Of a stretch of DNA of 8,857 nucleotides, positions 1 through 5,056 are shown one piece after another. Both the position numbers and the translations under genes were made by a program. The DNA is from JAHEAO01 sp037968535. GTDB lineage: Bacteria > Pseudomonadota > Alphaproteobacteria > Rhodobacterales > Rhodobacteraceae. The number at the start of each line of letters is the position of its first letter. The first letter of the stretch is position 1. The notes under the pieces were generated by a model. It saw only the letters and a list, made by a program, of their open reading frames with translations, was not told the DNA's origin and did no database searches. Location: positions 1-8,857 of the forward strand of contig JBBKVT010000404.1 of the NCBI GenBank assembly GCA_037968535.1. Reading direction: 5' to 3'.

Positions 1-234
1 GCAGATGATCTGCTTGTCGCCCTCGTCGGTCTCGACGATGCAGACCCGCAGCTTGTCGGCGTCGGGATGCTTCTCGGCGGTCTTGACCTTGCCAAGCGTG
101 AAATCCTTCAGCGCAGCCAACGGATTTTCAACGCCTTCGACCTCCAGCCCCAGATCGGTAAGGGCATAGGTGATCTCTTCGACCGAAGCCTCGGTGTCGA
201 GGTGGTCTTTCAGCCATGACAGCGTGAATTTCAT
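1..234 (-). CDS. pheT: Phenylalanyl-tRNA synthetase beta subunit, N-terminal part (runs off the window)
   Basis: This is the first 78 codons of the beta subunit of the alpha2-beta2 phenylalanyl-tRNA synthetase, which charges tRNA-Phe in the cytoplasm; the rest lies beyond base 1. The protein begins MKFTLSWLKDHLDT, the usual PheT opening. It continues through a short helical segment (VEEITYALTDLGLEVEG, residues 18-34) into the start of the tRNA-binding OB-fold domain, marked by HPDADKLRVC at residues 56-65. The ATG at 234 is supported by the family start and by an AAGGAA-type ribosome binding site about 9 bases upstream. The frame is open to the window edge. The gene lies downstream of pheS on the same strand but is separated from it by two other genes and a structured intergenic region. 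The identity is secure; only the fold of the missing C-terminal part is assumed. Confidence 0.95.
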   Translation of the reverse strand, partial: MKFTLSWLKDHLDTEASVEEITYALTDLGLEVEGVENPLAALKDFTLGKVKTAEKHPDADKLRVCIVETDEGDKQIIC

Positions 235-286
235 ATCAAGTGTTCCTTCTTCGGCTTTTGCAGCGCCACAACGCTGGGTCGCGCCT

Positions 287-352
287 GACCCTGGGGGGGC
301 GCAAAGCGCCCTCCCGTGGGGAGGGTCGGGCGCGGCCCGTGCCAAGGCACGG
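287..352. repeat. Cluster of inverted repeats upstream of pheT, two of them mutually exclusive
   Basis: The 139-base gap between the ASCH gene and pheT is GC-rich and unusually structured. Visible stems are: 337-343 with 346-352 (CCGTGCC/GGCACGG); 309-315 with 319-325 (CCCTCCC/GGGAGGG); 293-302 with 306-315 around an AAA loop; and an outer pair 287-292 with 322-327 (GACCCT/AGGGTC). The second and third stems compete for 309-315, so only one can form at a time. No run of T follows any stem on either strand, so this is not a classical intrinsic terminator. It could be a leader structure affecting pheT, an RNA-processing signal or a GC-rich intergenic palindrome; the sequence does not decide between them. 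Confidence 0.6.
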
Positions 353-373
353 ACCAGTGTGGCTGCACGCACG

Positions 374-799
374 TCATTCTGTCTCTTCCTGCCGCCCAAG
401 GTCCTCAACAACGTCGAACCGCTCGCAAATCATCATCATATCCGGCGCCCAGCCACCGCTGCGCTCGAAATAGCGGCGGTGGTCGTCATACCATTCCCGG
501 TAAGTCTCGTTCTCGCCCTCGGCCAGCGCGAAATCCTCACTGATCTCGCTCAACGGCATCTCTTCGACCGAGACCGTCCGAACTACCACCGCAGGCGTCC
601 CATCCCATTCGGTGATGATATCGCAGCGCCCGACCACCGGCTTCTCAGCCTTGCCCGGCCCGAAATCCGAGAGCCGCCCCATCGTCGCCCGCTTCTTGCC
701 CGCGCGGACGAGAGCAATCAACTCGCGATTCATCGCGTCGGAATCGCCGAAGCGGAAGGTGACGGCGTTGGGGTATTTGGTGTGAAGGTGATCTGACAC
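374..799 (-). CDS. ASCH domain-containing protein (YhfF-like)
   Basis: This 141-residue cytoplasmic protein matches the small single-domain ASCH family, a beta-barrel fold related to PUA and expected to bind RNA or nucleotides. Some relatives hydrolyse modified nucleosides or cleave RNA, but the activity of this one cannot be read from sequence. The family pattern GxKxxT is seen at residues 34-39 (GKKRAT). A strand-rich core follows (VGRCDIITEWDG, 57-67), then the acidic EDFALAEGE element (88-96), the WYDDHRRYF segment (103-111) and the C-terminal MMICERFDVV strand (122-131). The start is GTG at 799, 13 bases after the stop of the upstream membrane-protein gene, with only a weak ribosome binding site. 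No better start exists, because the next Met (residue 23) would cut into the domain. It is co-directional with pheS and pheT and probably co-transcribed with the gene before it. Confidence 0.85.
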   Translation of the reverse strand: MSDHLHTKYPNAVTFRFGDSDAMNRELIALVRAGKKRATMGRLSDFGPGKAEKPVVGRCDIITEWDGTPAVVVRTVSVEEMPLSEISEDFALAEGENETYREWYDDHRRYFERSGGWAPDMMMICERFDVVEDLGRQEETE

Positions 800-812
800 T
801 GGATTTACTCAA

Positions 813-1418
813 CTAACCTGTGACGATATTCTGGATTACATCGCGAACGATCGGCAAAAAGAATGGCATGGCGATACCAAACGCGAAAATGACCATTGCA
901 ATCGAAAACGTACGTGACCCCTTTATATGAGCGCTTTCAAATTTCCTCAGAGTCCCGGCTAAGTACTTTTCCCATTCCTCGATGGTTTTCTGGAGAAATT
1001 TGCTCTGATCAACAACCTGAACGTGCTTCATTGAAGACATGAACGCTCCCAGTGAAAGGCAAAGAAAACTAATCAGAGCGAACAGCACTAGCCAAAAAAA
1101 CGGTTGAGAACCGAAGGTGCTTTGGGAAGGTAATTTTCCCAGCGCCGCGCCCACGCCGAGAGCTGCAAGAAAACCCGAAACGATTGCAACGTTCCTTTGG
1201 GAACGCGATTGAAGATTGCCGATTACTTGCAGAGCTCTATCTACGGGATTTGTGGTCCAATTGTCCTTTGGCGAGGTTGAATTTTCTGAGTCACTGGTAT
1301 GGAGGCACAGTGGACAGTGGTCGATATATCCGTCTGAACTGTCGCAGAATGAGCCGTGAACTCGACACAGGTACCGTCCGCGGTTAACTTCAAGAAAACC
1401 AAATACTTGATTACTCAC
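813..1418 (-). CDS. Unrecognised membrane protein with N-terminal zinc ribbon and three predicted helices
   Basis: I do not recognise this 201-residue protein. Its N-terminus carries a likely zinc ribbon: C18-x2-H21, C25, and C35-P-L-C38 followed by H40. Three hydrophobic segments follow: about 77-94 (NVAIVSGFLAALGVGAALG), 106-127 (rich in F, L and W) and 170-190 (TFSIAMVIFAFGIAMPFF). Between the second and third lies a charged helical stretch (about 138-165, including QKTIEEWEKYLAGTLRKFE) that could be a coiled coil or stalk. The gene is AT-rich for this window: bases 841-900 are 48% GC and 961-1020 are 40%, against 73% for a block inside pheS (2341-2400). That suggests horizontal acquisition. 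The start is GTG at 1418, which overlaps the TGA that ends the pheS-tail copy (GTGA), with a GGTGGGG element 7 bases upstream. Zinc-ribbon plus helices could mean a membrane sensor or effector, but no function is assigned. The reading frame itself is well supported by composition, cysteine pattern and tight spacing to the next gene. Confidence 0.7.
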   Translation of the reverse strand: MSNQVFGFLEVNRGRYLCRVHGSFCDSSDGYIDHCPLCLHTSDSENSTSPKDNWTTNPVDRALQVIGNLQSRSQRNVAIVSGFLAALGVGAALGKLPSQSTFGSQPFFWLVLFALISFLCLSLGAFMSSMKHVQVVDQSKFLQKTIEEWEKYLAGTLRKFESAHIKGSRTFSIAMVIFAFGIAMPFFLPIVRDVIQNIVTG

Positions 1419-1420
1419 GT

Positions 1421-1479
1421 ATTTACCCCACCATGTAACGTCGGCACATCCAGCGCCGAGAACCCGTATTGCCGCAGCC
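1421..1479 (-). repeat. Duplicated copy (A) of the pheS 3' end
   Basis: These 59 bases match the true end of pheS at 1603-1661 at 54 of 59 positions, in the same orientation, 182 bp away. Read on the minus strand the copy encodes LRQYGFSALDVPTLHGGVN, against LRHYGFSALDVPTLHGGVN in PheS, then T and a TGA stop (1415-1417). Four of the five differences are silent in that frame (GTA/GTC, TTA/CTG which counts two, ACG/ACC); the fifth changes His to Gln. It sits in a 60-codon open frame (1415-1597, GTG start). The part of that frame upstream of the copy resembles nothing I know, and I do not regard the frame as a real gene. Confidence 0.9.
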
Positions 1480-1482
1480 CGC

Positions 1483-1502
1483 CCGGACCGATTGCGGTCC
1501 GG
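1483..1502. repeat. Perfect 8-bp stem-loop between the two pheS-tail copies
   Basis: CCGGACCG at 1483-1490 and CGGTCCGG at 1495-1502 are perfect complements around a 4-base loop (ATTG). It lies 95 bases downstream of the pheS stop on the minus strand. It could end or stabilise the pheS transcript, but no T-run follows it on either strand (GGGCGGG follows on the minus strand), so a standard intrinsic terminator is doubtful. Confidence 0.55.
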
Positions 1503-1581
1503 TTCGCAGCCGACCCGTTATTCCACCCCTCCCGAATTCCAGTTACCGCTAACATCAACAACCCCAACACCTTAGCTATGC

Positions 1582-1595
1582 GTCCACATGTGGAC
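1582..1595. repeat. Perfect 14-bp palindrome directly after the pheS stop codon
   Basis: GTCCACATGTGGAC is perfectly self-complementary and lies one base beyond the TAG stop of pheS (1597-1599). It is inside the 123-base stretch enclosed by the two pheS-tail copies. A symmetric site of this kind fits a dimeric protein binding site or a recombination-junction sequence; no specific protein can be named. Confidence 0.5.
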
Positions 1596-1596
1596 A

Positions 1597-2667
1597 CTAC
1601 CGATTGACCCCACCATGCAGGGTCGGCACATCCAGCGCCGAGAACCCGTAATGCCGCAGCCAGCGCAGGTCAGAATCAAAGAACGCCCGCAAATCCGGAA
1701 TCCCGTATTTCAGCATCGCCAGCCGGTCGATTCCCATCCCGAAAGCAAAGCCCTGCCACTGATCCGGATCGACCCCCGCCGCCGACAAAACCTTCGGGTG
1801 AACCATGCCAGAACCCAGCACTTCCAGCCAGTCGTCGCCTTCGCCGACCTTCACAGTGCCGCCCTCCCACGAACACTGAATATCGACCTCTGCCGACGGC
1901 TCGGTGAACGGGAAATGCGAGGCCCGGAACCGGGTCCGCACGCCGGTGCCGAAGAAGGCCGAGAAGAATTCCTCCAGAACCCATTTCAGGTTCGCCATCG
2001 AAAGATCCCGGTCTAGCGCCAACCCCTCGATCTGATGAAACATCGGGGTGTGGGTCTGATCGTAATCCGCCCGATAAACCCGCCCCGGAGCAATCACCCT
2101 GAGCGGCGCGCCATGCTCGGCCATCGCCCGGATCTGCACCGGGCTGGTATGGGTCCGCAAGACATGCGGCGGCCGGTTGTCGCCCGGCTCGCGGTGCATG
2201 TAGAACGTATCCATCTCGGTCCGCGTCGGATGTTCCGGCGGGATATTCAGCGCGTCGAAGTTGAACCAGTCGCTTTCCACCTGCGGCCCCTCGGCCACGG
2301 CAAAGCCCATGTCGGCGAAGATCGCGGAAACCTCGTCGGTGACCTGGCTGACCGGATGGATCGTGCCCTGAGGGCGCGGCCGCCCCGGCAGCGTCACATC
2401 CAGCCATTCATGGCGCAGCCGCTCATCCAGCGCCGAATCCGCCAGCGCGGATTTCTTGGCGGCAAGGGCCGAGGTGATCTCATCCTTCAAAGCATTCAGC
2501 GCAGGTCCGGCGCTCTGCCGCTCCTCGGGCGTCATCCGGCCCAGCTCGCGCATCTTCAGCGCAACCTCGCCCTGCTTGCCCATGGCCGCGACGCGAATAT
2601 CCTCCAACGCGGCCTCATCGGCTGCGTCGGTGATGGCACCCAGATATTTCTGCCTCAGATCGTCCAT
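1597..2667 (-). CDS. pheS: Phenylalanyl-tRNA synthetase alpha subunit
   Basis: This 356-residue class II synthetase subunit pairs with PheT and carries the catalytic site that activates phenylalanine and transfers it to tRNA-Phe. The N-terminal helical coiled-coil arm (about 1-90) is followed by GTIHPVSQV (101-109). The substrate-pocket segments are RTHTSPVQ (171-178) and DQTHTPMFHQIEG (203-215). Motif 2 is seen as FRASHFPFTEPSAEVD (247-262) and motif 3 as GFAFGMGIDRLAML (306-319). Ala308 corresponds to the E. coli Ala294 that helps set amino-acid specificity, so the normal Phe-selective pocket is kept. The length is typical of the family. The ATG at 2667 has an AAGGGG ribosome binding site about 6 bases upstream. 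The last 19 or so codons (337-355) are duplicated downstream at 1421-1479. Unlike the usual pheS-pheT operon, pheT does not follow directly: two other genes intervene. Confidence 0.97.
   Translation of the reverse strand: MDDLRQKYLGAITDAADEAALEDIRVAAMGKQGEVALKMRELGRMTPEERQSAGPALNALKDEITSALAAKKSALADSALDERLRHEWLDVTLPGRPRPQGTIHPVSQVTDEVSAIFADMGFAVAEGPQVESDWFNFDALNIPPEHPTRTEMDTFYMHREPGDNRPPHVLRTHTSPVQIRAMAEHGAPLRVIAPGRVYRADYDQTHTPMFHQIEGLALDRDLSMANLKWVLEEFFSAFFGTGVRTRFRASHFPFTEPSAEVDIQCSWEGGTVKVGEGDDWLEVLGSGMVHPKVLSAAGVDPDQWQGFAFGMGIDRLAMLKYGIPDLRAFFDSDLRWLRHYGFSALDVPTLHGGVNR
1603..1661 (-). repeat. pheS 3' end, copy B (in the intact gene) of the direct repeat
   Basis: This is the in-gene partner of the copy at 1421-1479. 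It covers codons for PheS residues 337-355. Homology stops two codons before the TAG on one side and inside codon 336 on the other. The spacing between copies is 182 bp, which is not a multiple of three, so the second copy is out of frame with pheS. The sequence beyond each copy is unrelated, so this is not a simple tandem duplication of a 182-bp unit. Confidence 0.9.
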
Positions 2668-2685
2668 TGCGCGCCCCTTGGTTGC

Positions 2686-2707
2686 GTCTGGAACCTGCTA
2701 TCCAGAC
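2686..2707. repeat. Inverted repeat in the pheS leader
   Basis: GTCTGGA at 2686-2692 and TCCAGAC at 2701-2707 are perfect 7-bp arms separated by 8 bases. The repeat lies just upstream of the pheS ribosome binding site (about 2674-2679) and overlaps the tentative -10 element. It could be an operator or a small hairpin in the pheS 5' untranslated region. It does not overlap the start codon. Confidence 0.4.
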
Positions 2708-2723
2708 ACCCCTTCAAATGCAA
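2695..2723 (-). promoter_or_regulatory. Tentative sigma70-type promoter for pheS
   Basis: On the minus strand, TTGCAT (2718-2723) and TAGCAG (2695-2700) are separated by 17 bases, with the -10 ending 28 bases before the pheS ATG. Both hexamers are imperfect, so the call rests mainly on spacing and position in the divergent gap between pheS and the NnrS gene. Confidence 0.3.
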
Positions 2724-2824
2724 GGCTGGCAGCGGATTCAGAGGGCCGATTTGTCGCAGAATGCCCGCTTGTCTGTTTGCTGTGGCGAGCGCAGAACAGT
2801 CGAGGCTTTTGAAGGACCACAGGA

Positions 2825-4045
2825 ATGACAGCAAGAACCGCAGAGAAGAAAAGAAGCTATGCGGGTCCGACCCTGCTTAGCGGCGGGTTCAGGCCGTTCT
2901 TTCTGTTCGGTGCAATCTGGGCAGCTTTGGCGATGATCCTGTGGATTGCAATGATCTCCGGCAATCTGGAATTGCCAACCTCGTTCGATCCCGTCGACTG
3001 GCATGCACACGAGCTGATGTTCGGCTACGGCGCGGCAATCGTCTGCGGCTTCCTGCTGACTGCGGTGCCGAACTGGACCGGGCGGCTGCCAGTGATCGGC
3101 ATGCCGCTGGCCGCGCTGGCGGGTCTGTGGATTCTGGGGCGCGTCGTCGTGACATTTGGCGCGGCGCTGCCGGGATGGGCCGTGGCCATCGGTGATCTGG
3201 CCTTCCTTGTCGCCCTGGTGGCCATCATAGGGCGCGAGATCCGGGCGGGCGCCAACTGGCGCAACCTGCCGGTTTTGGGGCTGTGCTTGCTGCTTCTTTT
3301 CGGCAATGCGGTGTTTCACTACGTTGCGACCCAAGGCGCTGTTGCGTCCTCTGGTATAGGCGCACGGCTCGGCGCATCGGCGCTGGTCATGCTGTTGTCG
3401 GTCATCGGCGGACGGGTTGTTCCCAGCTTCACCCGCAACTGGCTTGCGCGGCGTGCGCCGGGACCAATGCCGGTCGTGATCAACGCTTTTGATCATGTGA
3501 CCCTCGGTATATCGGGGCTGGCGCTGGTTGGCTGGATTGGCTGGCCAGAGCAAACGTTGACGGCGGTCTCATTGGCAGTTGCCGGACTGATGCAGGCAGC
3601 GAGACTGGCACGGTGGGCGGGCTACCGGACTTGGCCAGAGCCGTTGGTCGTCGTCCTGCACTTGGCCTATGCCTTCGTGCCTGTGGGTTTCCTGTTGTCC
3701 GCAGCGTCTGTTATTGTCCCAGGGATTCCGGCACTGGTGGGAATGCATGCTTGGATGACGGGGGCGGTCGGGATGATGACCCTGGCAATGATGACGCGCG
3801 CAAGTCTCGGCCATACCGGGCGCGACCTGAGTGCCGGATATGCCGAGACCGCGATCTTTGCCCTTATACTGGCGGCAGTTCTGGCTCGGATCGCTGCGGG
3901 GCTTGGTGGCAGCACCTGGCTGCTGGACGTAGCAGGCGCTGGGTGGATCGGGGCGTTTTCACTTTATGCGGTCGCCTACTGGCCGGTCCTGACCGGTCCC
4001 CGACTGGCAATGAAGAAACCGATGCCGTCGCCTCGTCCGAGCTAA
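2825..4045 (+). CDS. nnrS: NnrS-family heme-copper membrane protein
   Basis: NnrS proteins are multi-pass inner-membrane proteins reported to bind heme and copper and to protect cells against nitric oxide stress; they often accompany denitrification genes. This 406-residue protein has the full pattern: GFRPFFLFG (21-29), WHAHELMFGYG (59-69), GFLLTAVPNWTG (75-86), GGRVVPSFTRN (195-205) and the highly conserved HAWMTGAVGMMTLAMMTRAS (308-327) followed by LGHTGR. The repeated hydrophobic stretches are consistent with about 12 transmembrane helices. Candidate metal ligands are His60, His62, His279, His308 and His330. The ATG at 2825 is preceded by GAAGGA at 2811-2816, a good ribosome binding site 8 bases away. 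The gene diverges from pheS and stands alone: no nor, nir, nos or nnrR gene is in the window. I looked for an FNR/NNR-type box (TTG-N8-CAA-like) upstream and found no convincing one. Confidence 0.92.
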   Translation: MTARTAEKKRSYAGPTLLSGGFRPFFLFGAIWAALAMILWIAMISGNLELPTSFDPVDWHAHELMFGYGAAIVCGFLLTAVPNWTGRLPVIGMPLAALAGLWILGRVVVTFGAALPGWAVAIGDLAFLVALVAIIGREIRAGANWRNLPVLGLCLLLLFGNAVFHYVATQGAVASSGIGARLGASALVMLLSVIGGRVVPSFTRNWLARRAPGPMPVVINAFDHVTLGISGLALVGWIGWPEQTLTAVSLAVAGLMQAARLARWAGYRTWPEPLVVVLHLAYAFVPVGFLLSAASVIVPGIPALVGMHAWMTGAVGMMTLAMMTRASLGHTGRDLSAGYAETAIFALILAAVLARIAAGLGGSTWLLDVAGAGWIGAFSLYAVAYWPVLTGPRLAMKKPMPSPRPS

Positions 4046-4049
4046 GCAA

Positions 4050-4075
4050 AAGGCCCACCGTTTCGGGTGGGCCTT
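4050..4075 (-). terminator. Intrinsic terminator of the rpmI-rplT operon, possibly bidirectional
   Basis: Arms 4050-4059 (AAGGCCCACC) and 4066-4075 (GGTGGGCCTT) are perfect 10-bp complements around a 6-base loop. Read on the minus strand, the stem is followed by TTTTGCTT, as expected for termination downstream of rplT, whose stop is at 4100-4102. The plus-strand side has only a short T-pair, so stopping of the nnrS transcript (ends 4045) would be weaker, though the convergent position suits both genes. Confidence 0.9.
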
Positions 4076-4099
4076 GGGCAGTTCTATCTGATCAGGTGT

Positions 4100-4462
4100 T
4101 CAGACCAGCGCGGCCTTCGCCTTGTCGACGATGGCGTTGAACGCGTCCGGTTCGTGGACGGCGAGATCGGCGAGCACCTTGCGGTCCACCTCGATCCCGG
4201 CGAGCGACAGACCGTTGATGAAACGCGAGTAGGTCAGCGTTGCATCGACGCCGCGTACGGCTGCGTTGATCCGCTGAATCCACAGGGCGCGGAAATTGCG
4301 CTTGCGATTCTTGCGGTCGCGAGTCGCGTACTGGTTGGCCTTATCCACGGCTTGCGTGGCGGTCCGGAAGTTGCGGCTGCGGTTACCATAGTAACCTTTG
4401 GCGGCCTTCAGGACTTTCTTGTGACGGGCGTGCGTGACGGTTCCGCTCTTTACTCGAGACAT
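4100..4462 (-). CDS. rplT: 50S ribosomal protein L20
   Basis: This is a 120-residue basic protein of the large ribosomal subunit that binds 23S rRNA early in assembly. It begins MSRVKSGTVTHARHKKVLK, and the long basic N-terminal helix includes AAKGYYGNRSRNFR (20-33), DRKNRKRNFRALWIQRINAA (49-68) and YSRFINGL (78-85), all characteristic of L20. The length is normal. It follows rpmI after a 13-base gap. The rpmI stop TAA is part of its ribosome binding site (TAAGGAGG), which suggests translational coupling. L20 represses its own operon in E. coli and B. subtilis through leader RNA; I do not see an obvious mimic of its 23S site here. Confidence 0.98.
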   Translation of the reverse strand: MSRVKSGTVTHARHKKVLKAAKGYYGNRSRNFRTATQAVDKANQYATRDRKNRKRNFRALWIQRINAAVRGVDATLTYSRFINGLSLAGIEVDRKVLADLAVHEPDAFNAIVDKAKAALV

Positions 4463-4475
4463 CTGTCAGACCTCC

Positions 4476-4676
4476 TTATCGGTCGTATGGCATGTAGGAC
4501 TTGATGATCTTTGCGTCCTGATCGGACAGCACAGTCGTCCCGCGTGCATCACGAATGAATTTCTTGGTCCGTTTGATCATCCCGTGGCGTTTTCCAGCCT
4601 GGGCTGCGAGAACCTTACCGGTCGCAGTAATCTTGAAGCGCTTCTTGGCGCTCGATTTGGTCTTCATCTTGGGCAT
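4476..4676 (-). CDS. rpmI: 50S ribosomal protein L35
   Basis: This 66-residue, very basic ribosomal protein begins MPKMKTKSSAKKRFKITATG and contains GKRHGMIKRTKKFIRDARG (28-46), the standard L35 sequence. The frame is open upstream to 4718, but the ATG at 4676 is chosen because MPKMKTKS is the family start and GAAGGAG lies 6 bases before it. It is the first gene of the rpmI-rplT operon. The infC gene (IF3), which precedes rpmI in many bacteria, is not next to it here. Confidence 0.98.
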   Translation of the reverse strand: MPKMKTKSSAKKRFKITATGKVLAAQAGKRHGMIKRTKKFIRDARGTTVLSDQDAKIIKSYMPYDR

Positions 4677-4752
4677 TTCCGTCTCCTTCTCGGGTCGGTA
4701 GACTGCGCGACTCGGCATGCCACTTGGGCCGGACGCACAGTTAGACTGGGGG

Positions 4753-4781
4753 CGTATAGGCGGCTAAGGTAGTTGAAGCAA
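4753..4781 (-). promoter_or_regulatory. Promoter of rpmI-rplT
   Basis: On the minus strand TTGCTT (4776-4781) and TATACG (4753-4758) are separated by exactly 17 bases, a good match to the housekeeping sigma factor pattern. Transcription would begin near 4746, giving a leader of about 70 bases before the rpmI ATG. It sits just downstream of the 74-codon membrane-protein gene, so the operon need not depend on read-through from pyk. Confidence 0.6.
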
Positions 4782-4797
4782 GTGCTATAAGTGTATT

Positions 4798-5022
4798 TCA
4801 CCGCACGTAATGTGCGACCACACGGGTAAATGCGCCCGGAACATCGCCGAAGCTATAACCACCTGGCCGTTGCGTCACGGCAAGGACGATCAGACCGCCG
4901 CCGATCAGACCTAGAATGGCGGCAGCGCGAGGCGGGCGGCTTTCTGAAAAAGCTCCGATCAACGACGGGACTGCGAGCGCCGCGATGATGAGACCAAGTA
5001 CCAGATACAGATCGTTCGTCAT
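4798..5022 (-). CDS. Small conserved two-helix membrane protein
   Basis: This 74-residue protein is of unknown function. Two hydrophobic segments are clear: about 5-24 (LYLVLGLIIAALAVPSLIGA) and 34-50 (AAILGLIGGGLIVLAVT). A short polar loop, ESRPPR, joins them, and a C-terminal tail has GGYSFGDVPGAFTRVVAHY (54-72). Similar short proteins with the RPPRAAAI and PGGY elements are, to my recollection, found beside pyk in Rhodobacteraceae. The ATG at 5022 has a GGAAGGA ribosome binding site. It begins 34 bases after the pyk stop on the same strand, so co-transcription with pyk is likely. No catalytic or metal-binding residues are visible. Confidence 0.75.
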   Translation of the reverse strand: MTNDLYLVLGLIIAALAVPSLIGAFSESRPPRAAAILGLIGGGLIVLAVTQRPGGYSFGDVPGAFTRVVAHYVR

Positions 5023-5056
5023 GAACCGTCCTTCCGAGTTTTACCCTTGGGGGCGA

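Noticed and set aside
170..796. Plus-strand open frame (208 codons) opposite the ASCH gene
   Set aside because: It overlaps the ASCH gene and the pheT start on the other strand; the translation is low-complexity with no motif.
1415..1597. 60-codon open frame holding the duplicated pheS tail, considered as a real small gene
   Set aside because: Its last third is only the pheS tail copy, and the rest has no recognisable motif and is interrupted in logic by the stem-loop. It is better described as an insertion remnant.
1356..1607. Plus-strand open frame across the pheS-tail repeat
   Set aside because: It is antisense to the repeat and to the start of the membrane-protein gene; no ribosome binding site or family features.
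2035..2880. Plus-strand open frame (281 codons) opposite pheS
   Set aside because: It is antisense to pheS and runs into the start of nnrS; no domain is visible.
2738..3553. Minus-strand open frame (271 codons) opposite nnrS
   Set aside because: It is antisense to an intact NnrS protein; the composition is typical of a shadow frame (rich in Gln, Arg, His and Pro).
4677..4752. L20-type autoregulatory leader RNA ahead of rpmI
   Set aside because: The leader of about 70 bases shows no convincing mimic of the L20 site in 23S rRNA; the presence of a known leader class could not be supported by eye.
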